Of a stretch of DNA of 64,000 bases, positions 29,467 through 37,662 are shown piece after piece. Position 1 is the first letter of the stretch. Each line of letters opens with the position of its first letter. The translations under genes were made by a program, and so were the position numbers. The DNA comes from CAVQEG01 sp963711465 (GTDB lineage Bacteria > Bacteroidota > Ignavibacteria > OLB7), in NCBI GenBank assembly GCA_963711465.1, contig CAVQEG010000001.1, forward strand, positions 1,674,001 to 1,738,000. Direction: 5' to 3'. Below the pieces are notes generated by a model that did not search any database, was not told the origin of the DNA, and saw nothing but the letters and a program-made list of their open reading frames with translations.

Positions 29467-30258
29467 CTACACGTTGTGGTCTCGTCGACCGAGTGCCATC
29501 ACATCGCTGAGCACCATATCGCCACTGACGGCACGCGGTCCGGGCCGGGCCTCGGCGGCAAAGCGGTTCTTTTCACTCCAGGCACAGAGGTCGAACAGTG
29601 GGCATTCGAAGCAATGCGGACGCTGCGATTTGCACACATGGCGCCCGAATCGAATCAGCGCCACGTGCAGCGCCAGCCCCTGGCCGACCGGTATGAGTGG
29701 ACGCAGCTCGTGGAACGTTCGGTCGGCGGACGAAGTGTCGACGAGTCCGATTCGATTGACGACGCGATGGATATGCGTATCGACGGCGCAGAGATCGCGG
29801 CCGAGCGAGAACATCAGCACGCACGCCGCGGTTTTCAGTCCGATGCCCTGCATCGCGGTCAGCTCCGCGAGCAAGGTGTCGTCGTCAATCGCATCGACAC
29901 CGAGCGGTTCGAATCCTCCGTTGCGTTCGCGGATCGTACGCAGGGCCGAGGAAATCGTGCGCGACTTCTGTCGTGCGAGTCCGGCAGTGCGAATTACCGC
30001 TTCGAGTTCCTCGACATCAGCATCTGCAACCTCATCCCAGGATCGATAGCTGGCACGAAGCTGGACGTAAGCACGGGAGGCATTGACGTCGGACGTATTC
30101 TGTGAGAGGATTGTGGAAACGAGGGATTCGACGAAGGTGGCGCCGCTGTGGCGGCTGTCTGACATGAGCGGTTCGAGTCGTCGAACGACTTCCGCGGTCG
30201 TTGCTCGAAGCCTCGATGTGCGTCTGAGGCGCACCTCACGGTGTCGTCGTGCGGACAT
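29467..30258 (-). CDS. nth: Endonuclease III-like DNA glycosylase
   Basis: About 263 residues of the HhH-GPD superfamily. The helix-hairpin-helix GIGLKTAACVLM carries the catalytic lysine, and AVDTHIHRVVNR carries the catalytic aspartate. Four cysteines in CKSQRPHCFECPLFDLC form the [4Fe-4S] loop. Compared with E. coli Nth it has about 30 extra residues at each end, so it is better called Nth-like than strict Nth. The ATG at 30258 is preferred to TTG at 30267; neither has a clear Shine-Dalgarno. Confidence 0.9.
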   Translation of the reverse strand: MSARRHREVRLRRTSRLRATTAEVVRRLEPLMSDSRHSGATFVESLVSTILSQNTSDVNASRAYVQLRASYRSWDEVADADVEELEAVIRTAGLARQKSRTISSALRTIRERNGGFEPLGVDAIDDDTLLAELTAMQGIGLKTAACVLMFSLGRDLCAVDTHIHRVVNRIGLVDTSSADRTFHELRPLIPVGQGLALHVALIRFGRHVCKSQRPHCFECPLFDLCAWSEKNRFAAEARPGPRAVSGDMVLSDVMALGRRDHNV

Positions 30259-30319
30259 CGGTTGCAATCGGACGAAATAACAGGAAGGGCGGCTGGCGGC
30301 GCGGGCTTTGAAGGGGGTA

Positions 30320-30609
30320 TAAAAAAAAAGAGGATGCCCTTGAACGTCACCACACCATCCAAGGGCATTCCCCTACCTCTTTTGTTTCACCACCACAACG
30401 AAAGGAGTATATAAGAGAGAGAAGGTTTGACAGGATCTATACAGTCCCCATTTGCATAGCCCCATCAAGAGAGGTTTTCACCGTGCGGTTCGCGCGATGT
30501 CGCTGCGTCCCTGCACGAAACTTTCGTCAGAACGACGGGTTGTCTGTTCGACGATATGTCAACGAACCTCTCGACTTCCCTCATCTCCTGTCGTTCCCTC
30601 GTCTCAAGC
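30320..30609 (-). ncRNA. Candidate small structured RNA, about 290 nt
   Basis: Between rnc and nth there are about 550 bases without a gene. On the minus strand a promoter with the local consensus spacing (30614-30644) is followed about 290 nt later by a strong intrinsic terminator (30321-30383). Within the transcript GAGAGGTT (at 30572-30565, minus orientation) can pair with AACCTCTC (30476-30469), closing a domain of roughly 90 nt, and smaller hairpins are visible inside. The region is richer in A/T than neighbouring genes. It does not show the signatures I know for tmRNA, RNase P RNA, SRP RNA or 6S RNA. A 68-codon frame (30465-30671) crosses it but starts upstream of the promoter and has no family. 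Confidence 0.5.
30321..30383 (-). terminator. Strong intrinsic terminator with nine-T tract
   Basis: ATGCCCTTG and CAAGGGCAT (30334-30342 with 30360-30368) form a perfect 9-bp stem. A second pair, AAAAGAGG with CCTCTTTT (30326-30333 with 30376-30383), extends it past a 7-base bulge. On the minus strand the stem is followed by nine T at 30329-30321. Confidence 0.85.
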
Positions 30610-30613
30610 AATC

Positions 30614-30644
30614 CCAACTTAACGGATCGCTCAGGCATATACAA
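30614..30644 (-). promoter_or_regulatory. Promoter of the candidate small RNA
   Basis: TTGT, exactly 19 bases, then TAAGTTGG on the minus strand. It has the same architecture as the promoters of plsX, katG and the STAS gene. It points away from rnc and no start codon of a recognisable gene follows before the terminator. Confidence 0.55.
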
Positions 30645-30812
30645 GCGTCGTGTTACGCGTTCGTGACACACGAGTGTAACAACGTATGTACCGCGAAGGG
30701 CACTACCGACGTCTCAGCGTTTCAACCGGGCACGACTACCTCCCACACAGCATGCGACGCTTCGCCGCGCACCGACATTGCATGGGGTCGACGAATTCCC
30801 GGAAGCAGTTGC

Positions 30813-31676
30813 TCATCCGGGTGCCCCTGCAGTGCCGCGCGGCTTGATATCCAGCCGTTCGACCGCCTCGGCTGCCGACTGCTGCTCGGCCTCCTTCTTC
30901 GAACGGCCCTCGCCACGACCGACACATTCGCTGCCGACGTACACCTCCACGGTGAAGATCCGTTCGTGATCGGGCCCGTCCTCCTTGACCACGCTGTAAC
31001 GCGGTACTCCGAGACCTCGCGACTGTGTGAACTCGAGCAGAATGCTCTTGAAGTTCTCGTCGATGAACAGGATCTGCTCGAACATCTGCGGCGTCAGGAG
31101 TGTTCGCGAGAGGAACTCCTTGACCGGCTGCAGACGTGAGCCGCAGTCGAGGTAGATCGCGGCAATGATCGCCTCGAAGGCATCGGCCAGCAGTGAGTCG
31201 TTACCCTGCTCAAGGGACTGTTCGGCAGAGGTATTCAGCAGAACCACATCCTCCAGGCGCAGCTGGCGCGAGCAGAGCGTCAGGGCCTTCCGATTGACCA
31301 GCCTGCTCCGCAGCTTCGTCAGGTCGCCTTCCTGGACATCGGAGTAGTGGTGAAAGAGGAACTCGCCGATCAGCATATTGAGAATCGAATCGCCGAGAAA
31401 TTCGAGCCGTTCGTTGCTCGTGATCGTCGGCTGTTCGGCGATCTGCAGGTAGCTGCGGTGCGTGAGTGCGCGTTCGAAGAACGCGATGTCCTGAATTCCA
31501 TAGCCGAGGGTCGACTCGAGCCGCTGGACAGCGGCCGCATCAAGCAGGCCGTGGGAGATGAACTCGGCGCGATCGGCTTCGACATCGAACACCGCATCGA
31601 CGGCAGGGCGTTCGTGTGTCGATCGGCTGAAGAGCTTGCCGATGAGCTGTTGGATGACGGTACGCGAGGTCTTCAC
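30813..31676 (-). CDS. rnc: Ribonuclease III
   Basis: About 287 residues; cleaves double-stranded RNA in rRNA and mRNA processing. The RNase III signature is NERLEFLGDSILNMLI, with the second acidic pair in DAFEAIIAAIYLD. A C-terminal double-stranded-RNA-binding domain starts near LEFTQSRGLG. An N-terminal extension of about 50 residues is typical of FCB-group enzymes. GTG at 31676 (AGCAGGG upstream) is chosen; ATG at 31757 with GGAG seven bases upstream is a real alternative and would add 27 residues. It is last in the fatty-acid cluster, a conserved arrangement. Confidence 0.93.
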   Translation of the reverse strand: MKTSRTVIQQLIGKLFSRSTHERPAVDAVFDVEADRAEFISHGLLDAAAVQRLESTLGYGIQDIAFFERALTHRSYLQIAEQPTITSNERLEFLGDSILNMLIGEFLFHHYSDVQEGDLTKLRSRLVNRKALTLCSRQLRLEDVVLLNTSAEQSLEQGNDSLLADAFEAIIAAIYLDCGSRLQPVKEFLSRTLLTPQMFEQILFIDENFKSILLEFTQSRGLGVPRYSVVKEDGPDHERIFTVEVYVGSECVGRGEGRSKKEAEQQSAAEAVERLDIKPRGTAGAPG

Positions 31677-31814
31677 GGTGAACCCTGCTGCTATCGGGGG
31701 GAGAATTCCGATACGGGCGCCCACGATGCCGTGTCCGACGGCTGCACGGCAGAGCATACGACGGGCTCTCCACACAACCGTGCCACGGACCTGGCGACGG
31801 ATACGTCGGGGCGA

Positions 31815-33077
31815 CTACTCCTCGAACGCTTTGAAGCAGATCGAAGCGTTGTGACCGCCGAAGCCGAACGTGTTGGAAATCGCGACGCGGACGTCGGCCT
31901 TGCGGGCGACGTTCGGCACGAAATCGATATCGACTTCGGGATCCGGGGTCGTGCTGTTGATTGTCGGATGAACGATTCCGTTGGTGATCGTCAGAACGGT
32001 GGCGATCGCCTCGACGGCACCTGCGGCGCCGAGCAGGTGACCGGTCATGGACTTGGTGGCACTGATCAGGACGTCGTCGGCGTGATCACCGAGCAGAGTG
32101 CGGATCGCCCGCGCTTCGGCAATGTCACCGAGCGGCGTCGAAGTGCCGTGGACGTTTATGTAGTCGACGTCGTCGGTCGACAGCCCTGCGTCGTCGATCG
32201 ATCGGCGCATCGAGCGCACGGCGCCCTCACCTCCGGGCGCCGGGGCGGTCATGTGGTAGGCATCGGCAGTCAGTCCCACGCCCATTACCTCGGCGTAGAT
32301 GTGCGCACCACGGTCGGTCGCGTGCTCGAGGGACTCGAGCACGAGCGCTCCGGAGCCCTCGCCGAGCACGAACCCATCGCGGCGCTGATCGAACGGACAG
32401 CTGGCGCCTTTCGGATTCTCATTGTTGGTCGACAGCGCCCTCATGGCGTTGAATCCGGCGATGGCCATCGGTGTGACCACGGCTTCCGATCCTCCGGTGA
32501 CCATCATGTCGGCATCGCCGCGTTGAATGAGCATGAACGCGTCGGCAATGGCGTGCGAACTGGTGGCGCAGGCCGAGGTGGTCGCGTAGTTCGGTCCCTT
32601 GAGACTGAAGCGGATCGAGATCAGTCCGGCCGCGATGTCCGCGATGAGCATCGGGATGAAGAAGGGGCTGATCCGACGCGGATTCTCAGTCTCGAAGAGC
32701 GTGCGCTGCTGATGGTGGTAGGTCCACATCCCGCCGATGCCGCTGCCGAAGACCACACCGGAACGATCCGAATTGACGTTCTCAGCACGCAGTCCGGCAT
32801 CGGCCATCGCCTCATCGGCGGCAACGAGCGCGAACTGCGAGAACAGGTCGGTCCGCTGGGCCATCTTCCGGTCGTTGAGCAGGGCTGCGGCATCGAAGTC
32901 CTTCACCTCACAGGCGAACGTCGTTTCGTAGCCGGTGGGGTCGAACCTGGTGATCCTGTCCGCGCCGCTGACACCAGCGACGAGGGCGTTCCAGTACTCC
33001 TCACGAGTGTTGCCGATCGGCGTCACCGCGCCCATCCCGGTCACGACCACTCTCCTGCGACGTGAGGACTGTTCCAT
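31815..33077 (-). CDS. fabF: 3-oxoacyl-ACP synthase II (KAS II)
   Basis: 420 residues; condensing enzyme that elongates acyl-ACP with malonyl-ACP. Catalytic Cys170 lies in TTSACATSSHA, and the two histidines in NVHGTSTPLGD and TGHLLGAAGA; FGFGGHN closes the active site. The ATG at 33077 has AGGAATTC immediately upstream, giving a Shine-Dalgarno fused to a GAATTC. It sits between acpP (217 nt upstream) and rnc. Confidence 0.97.
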   Translation of the reverse strand: MEQSSRRRRVVVTGMGAVTPIGNTREEYWNALVAGVSGADRITRFDPTGYETTFACEVKDFDAAALLNDRKMAQRTDLFSQFALVAADEAMADAGLRAENVNSDRSGVVFGSGIGGMWTYHHQQRTLFETENPRRISPFFIPMLIADIAAGLISIRFSLKGPNYATTSACATSSHAIADAFMLIQRGDADMMVTGGSEAVVTPMAIAGFNAMRALSTNNENPKGASCPFDQRRDGFVLGEGSGALVLESLEHATDRGAHIYAEVMGVGLTADAYHMTAPAPGGEGAVRSMRRSIDDAGLSTDDVDYINVHGTSTPLGDIAEARAIRTLLGDHADDVLISATKSMTGHLLGAAGAVEAIATVLTITNGIVHPTINSTTPDPEVDIDFVPNVARKADVRVAISNTFGFGGHNASICFKAFEE

Positions 33078-33294
33078 GAATTCCTGAAGCGTATGGCTGG
33101 TTGATGCGAAGCGCCGGAGGCTGCACCGGGACATCCGGTGTTGCGAACGCCCGGTCGAGACATCGCGCGCAGGCGGCAGGTCGTCGACCGGGCATTTCGA
33201 AGCGTTTCGTTGTCGGCACTGCAGCGCGCACCGTGATCGGCAGCGTCTGCTGTTGGTTGGTTATTGCGTCCAGACGTTTCGGCCGGCGGCACCC

Positions 33295-33546
33295 TCAGGC
33301 GCTGTCTCCGTCGGTCTTGTCCTGCAGATAGCTGACCGCATCGCCAACCGTCTGGATTTTCTCGGCGTCGGAGTCATCGATCGTGATGTTGAAGGTCTTT
33401 TCGAACTCCATGATCAGCTCGACGGTGTCGAGCGAATCAGCGCCAAGGTCGTTGATGAACGAAGCGGATGGAGTGATCTGCGACTCCTCCACCCCGAGCT
33501 TGTTGATGATGATCTCCTTGACCTTCGATTCGACGTCAGATGCCAT
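33295..33546 (-). CDS. acpP: Acyl carrier protein
   Basis: 83-residue acidic ACP. Ser38 in [10 protein letters not shown] is the phosphopantetheine attachment site. The first helix [11 protein letters not shown] and the DSL helix match the family. A terminator-like hairpin separates it from fabG, so it may be transcribed mainly from its own promoter, although none could be identified with confidence. Confidence 0.98.
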   Translation of the reverse strand: MASDVESKVKEIIINKLGVEESQITPSASFINDLGADSLDTVELIMEFEKTFNITIDDSDAEKIQTVGDAVSYLQDKTDGDSA

Positions 33547-33597
33547 GTACGTGTCTCCCGAATTGTGAGCCGTGTATTGAGATGAAAACCAGTTGCG

Positions 33598-33634
33598 AAA
33601 TAAACAGAAAGGCTATCGCATTGAGTGATAGCCT
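33598..33634 (-). terminator. Hairpin with U-rich tail between fabG and acpP
   Basis: AGGCTATC and GATAGCCT (33610-33617 and 33627-33634) form an 8-bp stem with a 9-base loop. On the minus strand the stem is followed by TTCTGTTTATTT. It could terminate or attenuate read-through from plsX-fabHDG, or mark an mRNA end upstream of the highly expressed acpP. Confidence 0.6.
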
Positions 33635-33651
33635 GTGCACCGGCGGCGCGG

Positions 33652-34461
33652 TCATACCATCGTCATTCCGCCGTCAACAGCAAATACCTGCCCGGTTATG
33701 TACGAAGCGTCCTCACTGGCCAGGAAGGCCGCAAGTGCTGCAACGTCGCTCCCGCTTCCGATGCGCCGCAGCGGCACCTGCTGCATGATCGCATCGCGCT
33801 GCGTCTCGTTCAGACGGGCCGTCATGTCAGTGTCGATAAACCCGGGAGCAATACAGTTGACCAGGACGTTGCGGGAAGCAACCTCTCGCGCAACCGACTT
33901 CGTCAGCCCCACCAGCCCGGCCTTCGATGCCACGTAATTGGCCTGACCCGGATTGCCTACCAGCGCGACCACCGAAGCGATGTTGATGATGCGTCCCCAT
34001 CGCTCGGCTATCATCGGCCGAAGGACTGCCTTGATGGCGTCGAATGCACTGGTGAGGTTGGTGTCGATGACTGCCCGGAAATCCTCCCGGCTCATGCGCA
34101 TCAGCAGGTTATCCCGGTTGATTCCTGCATTGTTGACCAATATATGGATTTTCCCAGAGGACGACAGAGCGCGATCCATCAGCGTTTCGATCTGCTCCGG
34201 ACGGCTCACGTCGCACTGAATCGCATCGAGCCTCTCGCCGCCAAGCTCCTCGACCAGCGCCTCGGCAGACGCCGGAGAACTGTTGTAGGTGAAGCATACC
34301 TGCGCACCCTCCCGGTGAAATCGCTCGACGATCGCCCGGCCGATTCCCCGCGACCCGCCGGTGACCACCGCCACCCGACCTGTCAGTCGAGCTTGGCCGT
34401 GCTCGAGGCCGCCGGATGGTTCCGCCCGACGCTCGCCGGTACTCAGCTCCGATTGGCTCAT
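33652..34461 (-). CDS. fabG: 3-oxoacyl-ACP reductase
   Basis: 269-residue short-chain dehydrogenase using NADPH to reduce 3-oxoacyl-ACP. TGGSRGIGRA is the cofactor motif, NNAG the structural motif, and the catalytic Ser-Tyr-Lys are in IASVVALVGNPGQANYVASKAG. A disordered N-terminal extension of about 25 residues precedes the fold. The ATG at 34461 overlaps the fabD stop by four bases (ATGA), fixing the start. Confidence 0.96.
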   Translation of the reverse strand: MSQSELSTGERRAEPSGGLEHGQARLTGRVAVVTGGSRGIGRAIVERFHREGAQVCFTYNSSPASAEALVEELGGERLDAIQCDVSRPEQIETLMDRALSSSGKIHILVNNAGINRDNLLMRMSREDFRAVIDTNLTSAFDAIKAVLRPMIAERWGRIINIASVVALVGNPGQANYVASKAGLVGLTKSVAREVASRNVLVNCIAPGFIDTDMTARLNETQRDAIMQQVPLRRIGSGSDVAALAAFLASEDASYITGQVFAVDGGMTMV

Positions 34462-35381
34462 GCGTGCTCTCCGTTGAATTGATCCACCGATTCCATCGTC
34501 TCGATGCCCTGTACCGTCGCCGATGCTTCGATCCGCCGGACGAGCCCCTGCAGCACCGCCCCGGGTCCGACTTCCACGAACGTGTCGGCGCCGTCGGCCG
34601 ACATCCGCCGAACCGATTCGGTCCATCGTACCGGAGACGTCAATTGCGCGAGTAGGGCCTGCTTCAATTCCCCGGCGCCCCGCGTCGGCGCCGCTGACAC
34701 GTTGACGTAGACTGCACAGCGCGCGTCGGCGAACTGCGCCCGATCCAGTGCCAGTGACAGTCGCTCGCGAGCCGACGCCATCAGCGGCGAATGGAACGCG
34801 CCCGAGACGTTCAGTTGCTTCGTAAGCCGCGCCCCCGCCTCCTTCGCCACCCGCATCGCCTCGGCAACCGCCGCAGGTGCACCGCTGATGACCACCTGTC
34901 CGGGTGAATTGAAATTCGCAGGACGTACGACCCCGATGGAGTCGTCCACCGACGCACAGACCTCCTCCACCCGATCGTCGTCCAGCCCGATCACCGCCGC
35001 CATCGTTCCCGGATGTTCCGCCCCCGCCTCGGCCATCGCCTCGCCCCGCAGACGTACCAGCCGCAGCGCCGAGTCGAAGTCGAGCGCGCCTGCAGCCGTC
35101 AACGCCGTGTACTCGCCAAGCGAATGCCCCGCCGTCATCGACGGTCGCGGGTCGCGAAGCAGGGTGAACGCAACATGGCTGTGCAGAAAAATCGCCGGCT
35201 GCGCGTTCTCCGTCCGCACGAGCTCCTCATCCGGTCCCTCGAACATCGTGCGCGTCAGATCGATGTCGAGCAACGCGTCGGCACGCTCGAAAAGTTCGCG
35301 GGCCGCGCTGCTCGACTCGAACAGTTCGCGTCCCATGCCGACATGCTGGGACCCCTGACCGGGGAATATGAATGCTCTCAT
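34458..35381 (-). CDS. fabD: Malonyl-CoA:ACP transacylase
   Basis: 307 residues; loads malonyl groups onto ACP. It begins FIFPGQGSQ, has catalytic Ser87 in GHSLGEY, the active-site His in SGAFHSPLM, and the C-terminal VEVGPG motif. The frame is open upstream, but the ATG at 35381 gives the family start. It is coupled to fabG. Confidence 0.97.
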   Translation of the reverse strand: MRAFIFPGQGSQHVGMGRELFESSSAARELFERADALLDIDLTRTMFEGPDEELVRTENAQPAIFLHSHVAFTLLRDPRPSMTAGHSLGEYTALTAAGALDFDSALRLVRLRGEAMAEAGAEHPGTMAAVIGLDDDRVEEVCASVDDSIGVVRPANFNSPGQVVISGAPAAVAEAMRVAKEAGARLTKQLNVSGAFHSPLMASARERLSLALDRAQFADARCAVYVNVSAAPTRGAGELKQALLAQLTSPVRWTESVRRMSADGADTFVEVGPGAVLQGLVRRIEASATVQGIETMESVDQFNGEHA

Positions 35382-35415
35382 ACGCTCGTTGACAGTTGCG
35401 CGATCGCCGGAGTGT

Positions 35416-36411
35416 CTAGTATGCCCATCGCACGTAGCCGCCGCCCCAGGTATATCCGGCACCAAAGGTGACCAGGATGAGCCCGTCGCCCCGAACGATG
35501 TCGCCGCGCTCCCACCACTCGGCCAGACAGATGGGAATGGTCCCGGCCGTCGTGTTGCCGTAGCGATCGATGTTGACCATCACCCGGTCCATCGGAAGCC
35601 CCATACGCTCAGCCGTTGCCGAGATGATGCGAAGATTCGCCTGGTGCGGGACCAGCCACCGAATGTCCGCGGACGTGATGGCGTTGCGCCGCATCATCGA
35701 CTCGGCGATCTCCGCCATACCGGGGACCGCGGCCTTGAACACGGTGCGCCCGTCCTGGATGATGTAGTGCTCGCCGGCCGCCACCGTCTCGGCCGACGCC
35801 GGACGGGCGCTGCCGCCGGCCGGCATGTACAGATACCGTCCTCCGGAACCGTCGGTGTGCAGCTCGAAATCAATGAGTCCGAGCGATTCGTCATCGATCG
35901 CCTCCAGCAGTACCGCCCCGGCTCCGTCGCCGAAGAGGATCGCCGTGTTCCGATCGGTGAAGTCCATGATCGAGCTCATCTTGTCGGCGCCGATGACCAG
36001 CACGTTGCGATGCGTGCCGGTCTCGATGAACTTCGATGCGGTGGCGAGCGCGAAGAGAAAGGCCGAGCACGCGCCGGAGAGATCGAATCCCCACGCGTTC
36101 TTCGCACCGAGCTTTTCCTGTACCACGCAGGCGGTCGAAGGGAAGAACATATCCGGCGTCACGGTCGCCACGACGATGCACTCGACCTCCTCGGGAGTGA
36201 TTCCCCGACGCTCCAGGCACTGTCGCGCCGCCGGTACGGCAAGGTCGCTCGTCGCGCCCGACTTCGCGAAGCGCCGCTCGACGATCCCCGTGCGATCGCG
36301 AATCCACTGGTCGTTGGTCTCGAGGAACTCCTCGAAGTAGTGGTTGTCGTAGACGTCCGCGGGAACGTGGAAACCGACCGAGGTAATTGCTGATCGCCTG
36401 AGCTGCTGCAT
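35416..36411 (-). CDS. fabH: 3-oxoacyl-ACP synthase III (KAS III)
   Basis: 331 residues; initiates fatty acid synthesis by condensing acetyl-CoA (or branched starters) with malonyl-ACP. Catalytic Cys115 in DLSGACSAFLF, His in VPHQANLRI, and Asn in YGNTTAGTIP complete the triad. ATG at 36411 is taken as the start; GTG at 36456 is in frame and possible. It is 57 nt downstream of plsX. Confidence 0.96.
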   Translation of the reverse strand: MQQLRRSAITSVGFHVPADVYDNHYFEEFLETNDQWIRDRTGIVERRFAKSGATSDLAVPAARQCLERRGITPEEVECIVVATVTPDMFFPSTACVVQEKLGAKNAWGFDLSGACSAFLFALATASKFIETGTHRNVLVIGADKMSSIMDFTDRNTAILFGDGAGAVLLEAIDDESLGLIDFELHTDGSGGRYLYMPAGGSARPASAETVAAGEHYIIQDGRTVFKAAVPGMAEIAESMMRRNAITSADIRWLVPHQANLRIISATAERMGLPMDRVMVNIDRYGNTTAGTIPICLAEWWERGDIVRGDGLILVTFGAGYTWGGGYVRWAY

Positions 36412-36468
36412 GCGCGAGGCCGAGTGTTCGTGTGCGAGGAGGGAATGCGAGGTCACTGACCGGGAACT

Positions 36469-37500
36469 CTACTCGTTGACCGTGCGTCGTCGAGTTTCGA
36501 GCGCGTCTCTGATGCGACCGTTGACATCGCGGTCGACCATCTCGCGCGCCTTGAGAATCATGTTCCGGATCGCACGGGCGCTCGATCCGCCGTGGCCGAT
36601 GATGCTGACACCGTTGACGCCCAGAAGCGGCACGCCACCGTACTCCTGGTAGTCGAATTCCCGGAACACCGTGCGCATCACCCTGGCTGCTACGCCGGTG
36701 AGCACCTTTGCCATGAGGCCGGTCTCGGAGTAGGCGATCAGTTTCTCCCGCAGCAGGCCGGGAACGCTCTCACCGAACTTCAACAGCACGTTGCCCACGA
36801 ATCCGTCGCAGATCACCACGCGTGCCGTGCCGCGAAGGACGTCGCGTCCCTCCACGTTTCCAACGAAGTTCAGTCCGCTGGATCGAAGCAGCTCGTAGGC
36901 GCGCGCCACCCGCTCCTCTCCCTTGCCCTCCTCCTCGCCGACGTTGAGCAGTCCGACCGTCGGATTGTCGTACCCGAAAATCTGTTCAGCATAGACCGAG
37001 GTCATCACCGCGAACTCGAGCAGGTTCTGCGGCTTGGTATCGACGTTGGCTCCCACGTCGGCGACGATCGTGAATCCGTCCACTGCAGGAAACTGCGAGG
37101 CGATGGTCGGGCGCGAGATGCCGTCGAGGCGACCGAGGATGAATGTCGAGGCAGCCATCACCGCACCGGTGTTGCCGGCCGAGACGAACGCATCGCCCTG
37201 ACCGTCACGGTGCAGACTTACACCGCGCACGATCGAACTGTCCCGCTTGGAGCGCACCGCCTGTGCCGGCTCGTCGTGCATCGCGATCACCTCACGAGCG
37301 TCGACAACGCTGAGTCGAGTGCGGTCGACGCCCCGGTGGCGATCGAGTTCCTGCTCGATCCGCTCGGCCTGACCGACGAGCACCAGCTCGAAGTTTGCAC
37401 CGCCCTGCTCGAGCGCTTCGATCGCCCCCCGCACGTCCTCGCCCGGGGCATTGTCGGTGCCCATGACATCGAGGATGATGCGAGCTCGCGATCGACGCAT
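36469..37500 (-). CDS. plsX: Phosphate acyltransferase PlsX
   Basis: 343 residues; makes acyl-phosphate from acyl-ACP for phospholipid synthesis. Signatures are LDVMGTDNAPGEDV at the N-terminus, SAGNTGAVMA, and DVGANVDTKPQNLLEFA. It is the first gene of the plsX-fabH-fabD-fabG-acpP-fabF-rnc cluster; the rpmF gene that often precedes plsX is absent, with mfd ending upstream instead. The ATG at 37500 gives the conserved start; the open frame upstream passes through the promoter. Confidence 0.96.
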   Translation of the reverse strand: MRRSRARIILDVMGTDNAPGEDVRGAIEALEQGGANFELVLVGQAERIEQELDRHRGVDRTRLSVVDAREVIAMHDEPAQAVRSKRDSSIVRGVSLHRDGQGDAFVSAGNTGAVMAASTFILGRLDGISRPTIASQFPAVDGFTIVADVGANVDTKPQNLLEFAVMTSVYAEQIFGYDNPTVGLLNVGEEEGKGEERVARAYELLRSSGLNFVGNVEGRDVLRGTARVVICDGFVGNVLLKFGESVPGLLREKLIAYSETGLMAKVLTGVAARVMRTVFREFDYQEYGGVPLLGVNGVSIIGHGGSSARAIRNMILKAREMVDRDVNGRIRDALETRRRTVNE

Positions 37501-37587
37501 TCGAATGTTCGGGGAATGAAATCGGAGTCGCCCGGGCGTACGACGCGCGTCGGGGGTGTGACTGCCGTGGCAGCGGGCAGGAACCGT

Positions 37588-37618
37588 CAAACCTACGGGA
37601 GACCCGCTAAGTGTGCAA
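37588..37618 (-). promoter_or_regulatory. Promoter of the plsX-fab cluster
   Basis: TTGC, exactly 19 bases, then TAGGTTTG on the minus strand, an exact TAnnTTTG. The predicted start near 37583 gives a leader of about 80 nt, comparable with the STAS promoter. Confidence 0.65.
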
Positions 37619-37662
37619 TCGGACCAGGATCGGGCGTGTGAGACAAAATGCAACGGGCGGCG

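Noticed and set aside
30426..30450. TTGACA on the plus strand as a sigma-70 -35 box
   Set aside because: No -10 element at the right distance, and the window's promoters follow the Bacteroidota pattern rather than TTGACA/TATAAT.
30465..30671. 68-codon minus-strand frame in the rnc-nth gap
   Set aside because: Starts upstream of the predicted promoter, has no Shine-Dalgarno and matches no family; the RNA interpretation fits better.
31347..33065. 572-codon plus-strand frame
   Set aside because: Lies antisense to rnc and fabF, which are certain. Long antisense frames are expected at this GC content.
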